Shown here: positions 16,835 to 26,142 of the stretch, piece after piece
Layout of the letters: the number at the start of each line of letters is the position of its first letter
How positions within the stretch are numbered: position 1 is the first letter of the stretch
Assembly (NCBI GenBank): GCA_014729815.1
Contig: WJJG01000083.1
Location: forward strand, 1 to 39,107
DNA length: 39,107 nt
Source: Candidatus Eiseniibacteriota bacterium
Lineage (GTDB): Bacteria; Eisenbacteria; RBG-16-71-46; CAIMUX01; WJJG01
Reading direction: 5' to 3'
Made by a program: the position numbers and the translations under genes
The notes under the pieces: model-generated
Databases searched by the model: none
Seen by the model: only the letters and a program-made list of their open reading frames with translations
What the model was told of the DNA's origin: nothing

Positions 16835-18276
16835 TGGCGGACCCAGACCGGATGGGGAATGCGATGCACAACGAACGGAATCGAGCGCCACGGGGGCTGA
16901 TCTTCCGCCTCTCGATGCGGCGGCGCGTGTCACGGAACCAGATCCCGCGCGGCTGCAGGCGCCAGGCAACGCCTCGGAGCCAGGCCCCGCGCGGCTGTAG
17001 TCGCAACCGAACGTCTCGGAGCCGGAGCGTGCGCATCTCGCTGCTGATCATTCCGGGGTTGCTCTGGGCCGGGGGAGGCCCGGCGACCGCCCGCGCGCAG
17101 GTCCGCGCGGCCGGCATGGCCGGCGCCTATACGGCCGTGGCGGCCGGGGCGCAGGCCGCGTCCTGGAATCCGGCGAACCTGGCCCTCTATCCGGACCGCG
17201 GCATCGAGCTCTTCTCCCTGACGGGGGCCGTGGGGAACGACAGCTACTCGCTCAGCGACTACCGCAGGTTCAACGGCGCCTATTGGGGCGAGAGCGAGAA
17301 GCAGGAGATCCTCTCGCGCATCGAGAGCGAGACGATCGGTGTCGATCTGGCCGCCGACGTGACGGCGGCCGGGCTGGCCTTGGGGGGCTGGGCCTTCTCG
17401 ACCACCAGCCACGCCACATCGCGCCTGGCGCTGCCCAAGGAGTACCTGCGGTTGGTGCTCTACGGCAATGCGGTTGGGGAGACCTTCCGCCTCGATGGGG
17501 CCGCCGGGGATGCAGTGGCGTACAGCGAGTTCCGCTTCTCCGCGGCGCAGCGCCTCGCGGCGCTCGTGCCGGCCGCGCGAAGTCTGCCGGGCGCCTGGTC
17601 GGCCGGCGTCTCACTCAAGCTCCTGCAGGGCTGGGCGTATGGCGAGATCCAGGAAGCCAGCGGCGGCGTGACGACGACCACCGACGCGATCAACGGCGCG
17701 GGCGAGCTGCGCAGCCTTCTCGCGCAGGGCGGCTCCGGCTACGCGCTCGATCTGGGGCTGGCCGGCGCGCTCGGGGGTGGGTGGACGGCCGGGTTCGCCG
17801 CGCGCGACATCGCCGCGACCATCCATTGGGATCGCGGCGTGGAAGAGCGGATCGACTCGTTCGTCGTCGACGGGCTTACACTGGACGAGATCAGCGACGA
17901 GACCGTGCGCGACGAGAGCGTCACGATTTCGCGCCCGCAGGCCCGCCTGCGCCTGCCGGTCACCTACGCGCTGGGTGTGGCCCGCCACGCCGGGCGTCTG
18001 CTCGCCGCCGCCTCTCTGGAGATCGGATCGCATGATGGCTGGGGGGCTCGTCGCAGCCCGCGCTTCTCTGCGGGGCTGGAGTGGACGCCGTGGGGCTTCC
18101 TGGCTCTGCGTACCGGTCTCGCGCTGGGCGGGCTCGATGAGTCCAGTGCGGCAGTGGGGAGCGGCTTCGCGGTCGGGCGAGTGCGGATCGACCTGGCAAT
18201 CCAGTCCTGGGGGACGCTCAATCTCTTCGACAGCCGGGGTCTGGGTGGCGGCCTGGGGATCGGGATCGTGCTCTAG
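16831..18276 (+). CDS. Outer-membrane beta-barrel protein (DUF5723/PorV-like); true start may be GTG 17029
   Basis: ORF 16831..18276 overlaps the previous stop by ATGA. Candidate signal peptide VRISLLIIPGLLWAGGGPATARAQ begins at in-frame GTG 17029. Then AAGMAGAYTAVAAGAQAASWNPANLALYPDRGIELFSL, typical of this barrel class. Confidence 0.8.
   Translation: MMADPDRMGNAMHNERNRAPRGLIFRLSMRRRVSRNQIPRGCRRQATPRSQAPRGCSRNRTSRSRSVRISLLIIPGLLWAGGGPATARAQVRAAGMAGAYTAVAAGAQAASWNPANLALYPDRGIELFSLTGAVGNDSYSLSDYRRFNGAYWGESEKQEILSRIESETIGVDLAADVTAAGLALGGWAFSTTSHATSRLALPKEYLRLVLYGNAVGETFRLDGAAGDAVAYSEFRFSAAQRLAALVPAARSLPGAWSAGVSLKLLQGWAYGEIQEASGGVTTTTDAINGAGELRSLLAQGGSGYALDLGLAGALGGGWTAGFAARDIAATIHWDRGVEERIDSFVVDGLTLDEISDETVRDESVTISRPQARLRLPVTYALGVARHAGRLLAAASLEIGSHDGWGARRSPRFSAGLEWTPWGFLALRTGLALGGLDESSAAVGSGFAVGRVRIDLAIQSWGTLNLFDSRGLGGGLGIGIVL
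16933..17028 (+). repeat. 42-nt imperfect tandem repeat, about 2.3 copies
   Basis: Units start at 16933 (CGGAACCAGATCCCGCGCGGCTGCAGGCGC...), 16975 (CGGAGCCAGGCCCCGCGCGGCTGTAGTCGC...) and 17017 (CGGAGCCGG, partial); constant 42-nt period. Confidence 0.75.
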
Positions 18277-18286
18277 GCTCTGGCTG

Positions 18287-18307
18287 CGCCGCAACCCTGT
18301 TGCGGCG
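18287..18307 (+). other. Intergenic hairpin between the OMP and M14 genes
   Basis: CGCCGCAAC-CCT-GTTGCGGCG perfect 9-bp stem directly after stop 18276; no T tract. Confidence 0.5.
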
Positions 18308-18389
18308 GGCTTCGCCTAGCGGGCCAGAAGCGGTATACTGGAGAGTGGTTGTGGGCGGTGGAGGCCGACAACCGACCCCGGAGGACGGA

Positions 18390-19946
18390 ATGAGACGCAA
18401 CTCGGCAGCCGGGATCCTGGCGGGTGCCCTGCTGGCCATCGGGCTTGCGGCGTCAGGCGTCCCGGCCGGCGCGCAGCCCGATCCGCGCTACTACGACTAC
18501 GATGAGGTCCTGGCGCTCTTCGATACCTGGGCGGCGGACTATCCCGATATCTTCCATCGCGAGGTGATCGGCTACACGCTGATCGAAGAGGAGCCGATCT
18601 GGGCCTGCAAGATCTCCGACAATGCCGCCGTGCACGAGCCGGAGGCACGGGTCTTTCTTCATGCCGCACAGCACGCCAACGAGGCCAACGGGACGAACGC
18701 GATCGTCTTCATGATCGATCGGATGCTCTCGCGCTACGGACAGCAGAGCTACTACACGAACATGGTCGACAATCTGGAAACCTGGTTCGTGCCGGTGGTC
18801 AATGTCGACGGCCACCGGATGGTCTTCGCCGGCGGGCCGAACTGGGACTGGTGGCGGAAGACCAAGCGCGACAACGACCACAACGATCAGTACACCTTCC
18901 CCGAGGACGGCGTGGATGCGAATCGCAACTGGGACTACCGCTGGGCGGAATACGACTCCACCGACTACTGGAGCTCGCGCTACAAGGGCCCCTATCCCTT
19001 CTCCGAGCCGGAGGTGGTCGCCGTGCGCGACTTCATCCTGCGCGAACGACCGGTCTTCGTGCTGGACATGCACTCGCCGGACGTACCCAGCATCGGCAAC
19101 AAGATCTGGTGGCCCTGGTACGAGCGGGACGAGGGGCACTACGGGCCCGATGACGACATCTACCGCCCGATCTGCATCAATCTGGGCAACCGCACCGAGA
19201 CCGAGACGAACGGCGTCTACTACAACGGGAACGGCGCGGCCTACAACGAGGTGCCCAAGGAGCAGTGCTGGATCTACGCCAACACCCAGATCTGCATCTA
19301 CCTGATGGAGATCTCCCGGCAGTTCTGGTGGACCGGCGCGACGGTCGATACGATCGCGCACCGCGTCGGACGCGGATGCTTCTATCTGCTCGAGCGCGCC
19401 CAAGCGGGACCGGGCCTGCGCGGGACGACCACCGATGCGGTCACGGGCGCCCCGCTGGAAGCCGAGATCCGCATCGCGCAGGTCTATGACCCGGAGATCG
19501 GCCCCTTCATGAGTGAGCAGTTCCACGGCGCCTACTACCGGCTGCTCAACAACGGCTCCTACAACGTCTCCGTCTTCGCCGAGGACCATGATCCGGCGTA
19601 CGCCAATGTCTACGTCAGCGCCTCGGGCTGGACGGTGCGCGACTTCCAGTTGCAGCCCGATCCGGCTGCGGCCCCGGAACGGGATCTCGCCCATACGCGG
19701 CTGCTGTGGGCCGATACTCCGCTGCGCCCCGGGCGCGCGGTGCACTTCCGCCTCGAGCGCCCGGCGCGCGTCTCGCTCGATCTGCTCGATGTGAGCGGTC
19801 GCCGGGTGACGTCGTTGCTGCGGGGCGACTACGGCGCCGGCGTGCGTTCGGTGCCGCTGCGCCGCGGGATCGATGCGGGCAGCTATCTGCTGCTGCTGCG
19901 ATCCGGCGGCCGGCAGGTCAGCAACAAGGTCGTCATCGTCGACTGA
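18390..19946 (+). CDS. Secreted M14 zinc carboxypeptidase with FlgD-like/T9SS-type C-terminal domain
   Basis: ATG 18390 after GGAGGACGGA; signal peptide; HANEANG (HxxE), VNVDGHR, DANRNWDYRW, VLDMHS; C-term ARVSLDLLDVSGRRVTSLLRGDYGAGVRSVPLRRGIDAGSYLLLLRSGGRQVSNKVVIVD. Confidence 0.9.
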   Translation: MRRNSAAGILAGALLAIGLAASGVPAGAQPDPRYYDYDEVLALFDTWAADYPDIFHREVIGYTLIEEEPIWACKISDNAAVHEPEARVFLHAAQHANEANGTNAIVFMIDRMLSRYGQQSYYTNMVDNLETWFVPVVNVDGHRMVFAGGPNWDWWRKTKRDNDHNDQYTFPEDGVDANRNWDYRWAEYDSTDYWSSRYKGPYPFSEPEVVAVRDFILRERPVFVLDMHSPDVPSIGNKIWWPWYERDEGHYGPDDDIYRPICINLGNRTETETNGVYYNGNGAAYNEVPKEQCWIYANTQICIYLMEISRQFWWTGATVDTIAHRVGRGCFYLLERAQAGPGLRGTTTDAVTGAPLEAEIRIAQVYDPEIGPFMSEQFHGAYYRLLNNGSYNVSVFAEDHDPAYANVYVSASGWTVRDFQLQPDPAAAPERDLAHTRLLWADTPLRPGRAVHFRLERPARVSLDLLDVSGRRVTSLLRGDYGAGVRSVPLRRGIDAGSYLLLLRSGGRQVSNKVVIVD

Positions 19947-20371
19947 TCCGGTCTGCGGGGAGCCGGTCCTCGCCGATCGAGGGCGCGACGAGCCTCACGC
20001 GACCGAGGGGCCTACGTCGTCTCGCCAACCTGCGGAGCGCCAGCCGGCGCGCAGATCCGATGGGGTCCTTCGCGCAGGGCGAATCCGCCCCGTCTCGGGC
20101 CGCAGCTTGCGGCGCAGCTCCCGGGGGACCTCCCGGAGGCGATCGAACGAGTGGTTGCCGGTGATCATGCTGCAGAGCGCATGGGCGTTCTCACGCCTTG
20201 GAGATCGGGGGTGGACGGGCTCATGGGAGGCTCCCCGTTCTGGGCGCGCCCGGCGCGGACGACCGCGACCCGGGTCAGCTCCCCGGACGGAAGGGGATCC
20301 TGGCACGTGCGGAGGCGCGCTTCCCGGGCTGGGTGTTCGAGAATGATCCTCTGCGGACTACGCGAACCCAA

Positions 20372-21595
20372 CTAGCCGCCGTGCGGCCGTAGCGCGAAAC
20401 GTTCCGCGGCCATCTCGGCGATCGTCTCCCCGATGCTCAGGGCGGCAGTGGCCGCCGGAGAGGGTGCGTTGAGCAGATGGATCATGTCGGGCTGGGCGAC
20501 GATGTGGAAGTCGTCGACCAACGCCCCATCGGGCGCCAGGGCCTGCGCGCGGATGCCCGGGGTCGTAGCGCGGAGATCGGCCGCCCTCGTCTCCGGCACG
20601 AGGCGCTGCAGGTCGCGCACGAAGGCTGCCTTGCTCAGCGAGCGTCGATACTCATCCAACGCGGTTCTCCAGAAGCGCTGCGCGAGTCGCCAGAAGCCGC
20701 CGAAGGTCAGCGTCTCCCAAGCGTCACGCAGATCGAAGCTCACCTGCCGGTACCCCTCCCGCTTCCAGGCCAGCACGGCATTGGGTCCCGCCTCGACACC
20801 GCCGCCGATCATGCGCGTGAAATGCACGCCCAGAAACGGCATGCTGGGATCGGGCACCGGGTAGATCAGGTGCCGCACCAGGGACCGCTGGCCCGGCAGG
20901 AACTCGAAATACTCCCCGCGGAACGGCACGATGCGCACCCCCGGGTCCGCTCCGCAGAGCCGCGCGATACGGTCCGACTGCAGCCCGGCGCAGTTGATCA
21001 CGGCGCGGCAGCGGATCTCTTCGTCGCGGTCTGCGTCCGTGTGCAGGATCATCTCGTCCGGGCGGCGCACGACCGCGCGCACGCGTGCGCCGGTGCGGAC
21101 TTCCGCGCCGCGTTCGCGAGCTCGTTCGGCCAGCCGGTCGGTGACCGCCGTGAAGTCGACGATCCCGGTATCGGGGACCAGCAGTCCGGCGATCCCGGCG
21201 GCGTGGGGCTCGCGCGCGCGAATCTCGGCGGGTGCGAGTCGCCGCAGGCCGCTCAGGCCGTTTTCGCGCCCGCGGCGCTCGAGCTCCGTCAGCGCCGGCA
21301 GCTCTCGTTCTGCGGTGGCCACGACCACCTTGCCGCAGCGCTCGTGCGGCAGACCCTCGCGCGCGCAGAACTCGTAGAGCGCCTCACGACCCACCACGCA
21401 GTTGCGCGCCTTGAGCGACCCCGGCCGGTAGTAGAGACCGGAGTGGATCACACCGCTGTTGTGCCCCGTCTGGTGCGCTGCCAGGCGCGCCTCGGCCTCC
21501 AGGAGTGCGATACGCGCGCGCGTGCGACCGGCCAGCGCGTGGGCCACGGCCACGCCCACGATGCCGCCCCCGATCACGGCCAGATCGGCTTGCAT
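20372..21595 (-). CDS. lhgO: L-2-hydroxyglutarate oxidase (FAD-dependent)
   Basis: MQADLAVIGGGIVGVAVAHAL; HQTGHNSGVIHSGLYYRPGSLKARNCVVG; PDPSMPFLGVHFTRMIGGGVEAGPNAVLA. Confidence 0.93.
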   Translation of the reverse strand: MQADLAVIGGGIVGVAVAHALAGRTRARIALLEAEARLAAHQTGHNSGVIHSGLYYRPGSLKARNCVVGREALYEFCAREGLPHERCGKVVVATAERELPALTELERRGRENGLSGLRRLAPAEIRAREPHAAGIAGLLVPDTGIVDFTAVTDRLAERARERGAEVRTGARVRAVVRRPDEMILHTDADRDEEIRCRAVINCAGLQSDRIARLCGADPGVRIVPFRGEYFEFLPGQRSLVRHLIYPVPDPSMPFLGVHFTRMIGGGVEAGPNAVLAWKREGYRQVSFDLRDAWETLTFGGFWRLAQRFWRTALDEYRRSLSKAAFVRDLQRLVPETRAADLRATTPGIRAQALAPDGALVDDFHIVAQPDMIHLLNAPSPAATAALSIGETIAEMAAERFALRPHGG

Positions 21596-21746
21596 GCTCG
21601 CGCTCCCCTGCGCCCGGTCTTGCCACGCGGTCGGCGGACGGCTCCCGGCTGGCGGGCGTTTCCGCGCGCCTAACGAGTTGCCGCCCCGTGCGATCCCTGT
21701 CTAGAATGCGCGCGTGCGTCCTGCCAGATTGCAACAGGGAGTGTCC

Positions 21747-22232
21747 ATGGGAGTTCGTGCCCTGCGCAAGAAGATCCTCGCCCCGGCCCCGCAATCCGCC
21801 GTCTGGCGCGCCTGGACCACATCCGCCGAAGCGCAGACCTTCTTCGCTCCCCGCGCGCGGATCGATCTGCGCATCGGAGGACGCTACGAGATGCTCTTCC
21901 TTCCCGACAACCCGGCCGGGCAGCGCGGCGCCGAGGGCGTGCGGATCCTCAGCTTTCTGCCCGAGGAGATGCTCTCGTTCGAGTGGAATGCGCCGCCGCA
22001 GTTCCCCGAGATCCGCACACAGAAGAGCTGGGTCGTCGTTCAGCTCGCCGCGGTGACCGAAGAGGACACGCAGGTGCGACTGACGCACCTCGGCTGGGGC
22101 GTGAGACCCGTGTGGGAGGAGGTCTACGCCTATTTCGATCGGGCCTGGGACATCGTTCTCGGCCGCCTGCAGCATCGCGCCGCGCAGGGTCCGCTAGACT
22201 GGGCGAACCCGTATCGTCCGCCGGGCACCTAG
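21747..22232 (+). CDS. SRPBCC/AHSA1 family protein
   Basis: ATG 21747; MGVRALRKKILAPAPQSAVWRAWTTSAEAQTFFAPRARIDLRIGGRYEMLF..., typical AHSA1 N-terminus. Confidence 0.85.
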   Translation: MGVRALRKKILAPAPQSAVWRAWTTSAEAQTFFAPRARIDLRIGGRYEMLFLPDNPAGQRGAEGVRILSFLPEEMLSFEWNAPPQFPEIRTQKSWVVVQLAAVTEEDTQVRLTHLGWGVRPVWEEVYAYFDRAWDIVLGRLQHRAAQGPLDWANPYRPPGT

Positions 22233-22306
22233 CCCGCAGGCCGCGCCGCAGGCGCGCACCCGCGGCAGGCGGCGATCGAGGTGCATTCGGAAGAGGGAGG
22301 AGATGG

Positions 22307-23803
22307 ATGGACTTCGCGTCCCTGGTCGCGACGGTCAACGCCCACGTCTGGGGCAGTGTGATGATGTTCGTGCTGGTGGGCACGGGCATCTTCCTGACGA
22401 TCCGCATGCGGCTGGTGCAGGTGCGTCACTTCCGTCACGCCTGGTCGCTGATCTCCGGCCGCTGGGACGATCCGCAGGATCACGGCGAGACGACGCATCT
22501 GCAGGCGCTCTCCACGGCACTCTCGGCAACGATCGGCACGGGGAACATCGCTGGCGTGGCGACGGGTCTGCTCAGCGGCGGCCCGGGCGCGATCTTCTGG
22601 ATGTGGGTCACCGCCGCACTAGGGATGTGCACGAAGTTCACCTGCTGCCTGCTTGCGCAACGCTATCGGGAGATCGATGACCAGGGGGTCGTGGCCGGTG
22701 GACCGATGTACTACCTGCGCGACGGCCTGGGGGCGTCCTGGCTGGGCTGGCTCTTCGCGCTCTTCGCGGCCATCGCGGCCTTCGGCATCGGCAACATGGT
22801 GCAATCGAACTCGGTGGCTGATCCGCTGGCGCGCTACATCGGTCTCGAGCAGGGATTCACGATCCCCGGAGTCGGGTTCGTGCTCTGGACGAAGCTGGTA
22901 ATCGGGATCGTTCTGGCGGTCCTCGCCGCATTGGTCCTGATCGGCGGCGTACGGCGCATCGCCAAGGTTGCCGAGCGGATCGTACCGGTCATGGCCGCGA
23001 TCTATGTGGTCGGAGCGATCGTCATCCTGATCGCCCGCATCGAGGCGGTGCCCGAGGCTTTCGCCAGCATCTTCCGCGGCGCCTTCTCGGCCACCTCGGT
23101 CGGCGGGGGACTACTCGGATACACCGTCATGCACGCCGTCCGCTACGGGGTCGAGCGCGGGGTCTTCTCGAACGAGGCGGGCCTCGGATCGGCGGCCATC
23201 GCGCACGCGCCGGCCAAGACCAAGGAGCCGATTCGCGAGGGGATGGTCGCCATGCTGGGACCGTTCATCGACACGATCACCGTATGCACGATGACGGCCC
23301 TGGTGATCCTCACCAGCGGCGTGCTCGGTCACAGCACCGCCGAGAGCTCGGCCCTCTCGGCCGAGGCGTTCGAGACCGGCCTGCCCGGCTTCGGCTATCA
23401 CGTGGTCAGCTTCGGGCTGGTCTTCTTTGCCTTCACGACCATGGTCGGCTGGAGCTACTACGGTGACCGCTCTGTCTACTACCTCTTCGGTCGCCGCGGA
23501 CCGGCCGCGGTGCGTGCCTACCGTTGGATCTACGTGCTGCTGATTCCGATCGGGGCCGCGGTCAAGATCAGCGTCGTCTGGAACCTCTCGGGCATCTTCA
23601 ACGGTCTGATGGCCCTGCCGAATCTGATCGCCCTGATCGGGCTCTCCGGCGTGGCCGCGCAGATGCTGCGCGACTACGAAGAGCGGCGTCCCTCCATGCA
23701 GCCCTACCGCACGCGGACCGATCTCTGGTTCCTCAATCTCGCGCGCGGACGGCGCAAGCAGGAGCGGGCGGATTCGATCTCGAAGGGGGATGCAGAGCTC
23801 TGA
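22307..23803 (+). CDS. AGCS family alanine/glycine:Na+ symporter
   Basis: ATG 22307 with AGAGGGAGGAG upstream; ALSTALSATIGTGNIAGVATGLLSGGPGAIFWMWVTAALGMCTKF, YGVERGVFSNEAGLGSAAIAHA. Confidence 0.95.
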   Translation: MDFASLVATVNAHVWGSVMMFVLVGTGIFLTIRMRLVQVRHFRHAWSLISGRWDDPQDHGETTHLQALSTALSATIGTGNIAGVATGLLSGGPGAIFWMWVTAALGMCTKFTCCLLAQRYREIDDQGVVAGGPMYYLRDGLGASWLGWLFALFAAIAAFGIGNMVQSNSVADPLARYIGLEQGFTIPGVGFVLWTKLVIGIVLAVLAALVLIGGVRRIAKVAERIVPVMAAIYVVGAIVILIARIEAVPEAFASIFRGAFSATSVGGGLLGYTVMHAVRYGVERGVFSNEAGLGSAAIAHAPAKTKEPIREGMVAMLGPFIDTITVCTMTALVILTSGVLGHSTAESSALSAEAFETGLPGFGYHVVSFGLVFFAFTTMVGWSYYGDRSVYYLFGRRGPAAVRAYRWIYVLLIPIGAAVKISVVWNLSGIFNGLMALPNLIALIGLSGVAAQMLRDYEERRPSMQPYRTRTDLWFLNLARGRRKQERADSISKGDAEL

Positions 23804-23904
23804 GTGGGTCGCGCGAGTCGGCACAGGATCGCTTGCGGGTGGCCGAGCGCGGGGAACATCCGGCGGGGACGGGGGCCCCGGCGCGCGGAGCGACGCGCCA
23901 CCGC

Positions 23905-25092
23905 CTACGAGGCCGCCTCCGCCCAGCGCGTCGTAGCGCATCGCACGCGTCCTTCCGGCGTCGCGTAGAGCACGGCGGCGCTGCTATCGGGCAGGGCCCG
24001 GATCGCCGGACATCCGGCGAACGGCCCCGGCACGATCGGGATCCGCTCGCTCCACTGCTGTGGGTGCCAGGGCGAACTCGTGGTGCGGGCGAAGAGCATC
24101 GAATCGCGTTCGGCGAAGACGACCCAGAAGCGTCCGAAGCCGCTGTCAGCGGAGGGGTGGCGCGGCTTGTCCGCCTGCCGGGCCAGCGCGGTGGCGCGCT
24201 CCCAGTTGTGGCCGCCGTTGCGCGAGCTGGAGCAGACGACCTGGTGGCGATCGCTCTCGGCGACGGCCAGGACGAGATGGCCCAGGCGCGCGACCGCGAT
24301 CGGGGATTCCGCATCGACGCGCAGGCGGATCTCCCGTTCCGCGCTCCAGCGCCGTCCCCCATGCGTGTTGCCGCGGCGCCGCAAGAATCCATCCCGCAGA
24401 TAGACGACGTCGATGACATCGGCCCGTTCCGAGCGCGCGAAGATCCCCGCCTCGCCCAGGACGCCGTGGGCCAGCAGCTGCGGGGGACCCCAGCTGCGCC
24501 CCCCATCGTCGGAACGGCGGTGGTGCAGGACTCGTCCGCTGTCTGCGCCGGCCTCGGAGAGGATCAGGAGGTGATGCGCGGGCGAGGATTCGCCCACGCC
24601 CAGCGAGGCTCCCAGGGCCAGTCCGAGGATCGTCGAGTCCGCGCGGAGGGTGGTCGTCTCGATCACGTTCGTGGGCTGCAAGGCATCCAGCGGGAGCGAG
24701 GCGACATGCAAGCTCTCCCCATAGCTCGCCACCACGGCCACGCGATCGACGCCGATCGCCAGGTCGACGTCCGAGCAGCCGGGAGGCAGCGGCAGACCGC
24801 TCCAGCGCGACCAGGCAGCGGTCGGCTCGTCCGCACGGTAGAGCGCCAGGGCGGCCAGGCTGGAGTGCGCTGGGTCCTGCTCCGAGACCAAGGCGACCAG
24901 CGTGCCGGCGGATGCGCGATCCAGACGGATGGGTGGGAAGAGTGGCTGGTCGTCGGGCGCCAGCGAGACCGGTCCCCCACGCGGCTCGATCTCGCAGCCG
25001 GCGAGCACGATGATTCCGATTCCGCTCGCCAGGGCCAGAGCGGCCGCCGCGCGTGTGATGCGCCGGCGATGGGCAGGCATCCTCCTGTGCAT
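23905..25092 (-). CDS. Lipoprotein with sialidase-like BNR/Asp-box repeats
   Basis: MHRRMPAHRRRITRAAAALALASGIGIIVLAGCEIEP lipobox; Asp boxes RSDDGGRSWGPP and SRNGGHNWERA. Confidence 0.75.
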   Translation of the reverse strand: MHRRMPAHRRRITRAAAALALASGIGIIVLAGCEIEPRGGPVSLAPDDQPLFPPIRLDRASAGTLVALVSEQDPAHSSLAALALYRADEPTAAWSRWSGLPLPPGCSDVDLAIGVDRVAVVASYGESLHVASLPLDALQPTNVIETTTLRADSTILGLALGASLGVGESSPAHHLLILSEAGADSGRVLHHRRSDDGGRSWGPPQLLAHGVLGEAGIFARSERADVIDVVYLRDGFLRRRGNTHGGRRWSAEREIRLRVDAESPIAVARLGHLVLAVAESDRHQVVCSSSRNGGHNWERATALARQADKPRHPSADSGFGRFWVVFAERDSMLFARTTSSPWHPQQWSERIPIVPGPFAGCPAIRALPDSSAAVLYATPEGRVRCATTRWAEAAS

Positions 25093-25147
25093 GATGATAC
25101 TCCCGTTGCTTCCCTGTAACGGTTCGTGTCGTTCGTGGTGCGGGAGT

Positions 25148-26062
25148 CTAGCGGGAGTGGCGCTGCTGCTCAAGGAAGGCTCGAGGGACCGCACTGTCCG
25201 CGAAGCGATAGTCGATGCGCGTGATCCGCCCGCGCCAGTACGGATGCGGTCCGTCCGGGAGCCGCCAGGCCGCTTCGCCCACCAGCGGCACCCACATGCC
25301 GTCCCGCCGCGCGTAGTCCCCGAAGCGGCCCTCCCACGGCGTGGGGACCTTACGCCCATCGAGTAGGCGCGCACGCGACTCGGCGCACACGCGCTCGATC
25401 ATCCCCCGCGCATCGAAGCGGAAGAGCAGCTGGACCGAGAGCCCACCATCCTCCAGAGTTGCCAGGGCCGATCGATCGTCTCGCGCTTCCCAGCGCACGC
25501 CCTGACTGGGTAGCAAAGCTGTCGGGTAGCAGGCAGCCTCGGCGAAGAAGCGCACCAGTTCCCCTGCGGCCAGCTCTCCCCCTCCACGCAGCCGCGCGAC
25601 AGGAACCAGACCCAGCAGGGAAACCTCGAGGAGGCCCTCTCCGGCGACATAGGCGTCGTGCGCGCGCGCCGGAACGCCCGGGAGCGCGGCGACACGCGCG
25701 TTCCAGTCGAAGCCCGGGCGCTGGGTGATCACGAGCTGATCCGAGCGGAACGGCCTCCAGCCCGCACCGGTCTCGCTCATGTTGAAATGCCCCCGATGTC
25801 GCACCCGTGCAGCCGCGATCAGCGGCTGGGCATCGGTCAGGACCGTGCGGAAGTAACGCTGCACCGGCGCCGGCAGGGCTTCCAGCTCGCGGAAATCGAC
25901 GACGGAAGGTTGCACGGGATGCGCCGCGGCTGCGAGACGCGCTCGGAGATCTCGCGTTTGCTGCCGCCAACGGCGACGACCATACGACGCCGACGCGACC
26001 CAGAAGGCGGCCAGCACGAGGAGGAGGACGAGCAGGATTCGGAGCATTGCGCTTCCTTCCAT
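25148..26062 (-). CDS. DUF6544-like protein with N-terminal TM
   Basis: MEGSAMLRILLVLLLVLAAFWVAS...ELEALPAPVQRYFRTVLTDAQPLIAAARVRHRGHFNM...; start could be 26047. Confidence 0.65.
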   Translation of the reverse strand: MEGSAMLRILLVLLLVLAAFWVASASYGRRRWRQQTRDLRARLAAAAHPVQPSVVDFRELEALPAPVQRYFRTVLTDAQPLIAAARVRHRGHFNMSETGAGWRPFRSDQLVITQRPGFDWNARVAALPGVPARAHDAYVAGEGLLEVSLLGLVPVARLRGGGELAAGELVRFFAEAACYPTALLPSQGVRWEARDDRSALATLEDGGLSVQLLFRFDARGMIERVCAESRARLLDGRKVPTPWEGRFGDYARRDGMWVPLVGEAAWRLPDGPHPYWRGRITRIDYRFADSAVPRAFLEQQRHSR

Positions 26063-26142
26063 TCGGATTCGCGCGCTCGCCACCCGGAGGATGATCCCTT
26101 GCGAAGCCACGCGAGCCCGATTGGATGGCGTCGGGCCGCAGA

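Noticed and set aside
14729-16969. 746-aa minus-strand ORF
   Set aside because: Shadow of the lipoprotein gene, which has a lipobox and RBS.
16933-17028. Considered as a CRISPR-like or mobile repeat
   Set aside because: Directly tandem without spacers, about 2 copies only; simple tandem duplication.
18453-19745. 430-aa minus-strand ORF
   Set aside because: Shadow of the M14 carboxypeptidase.
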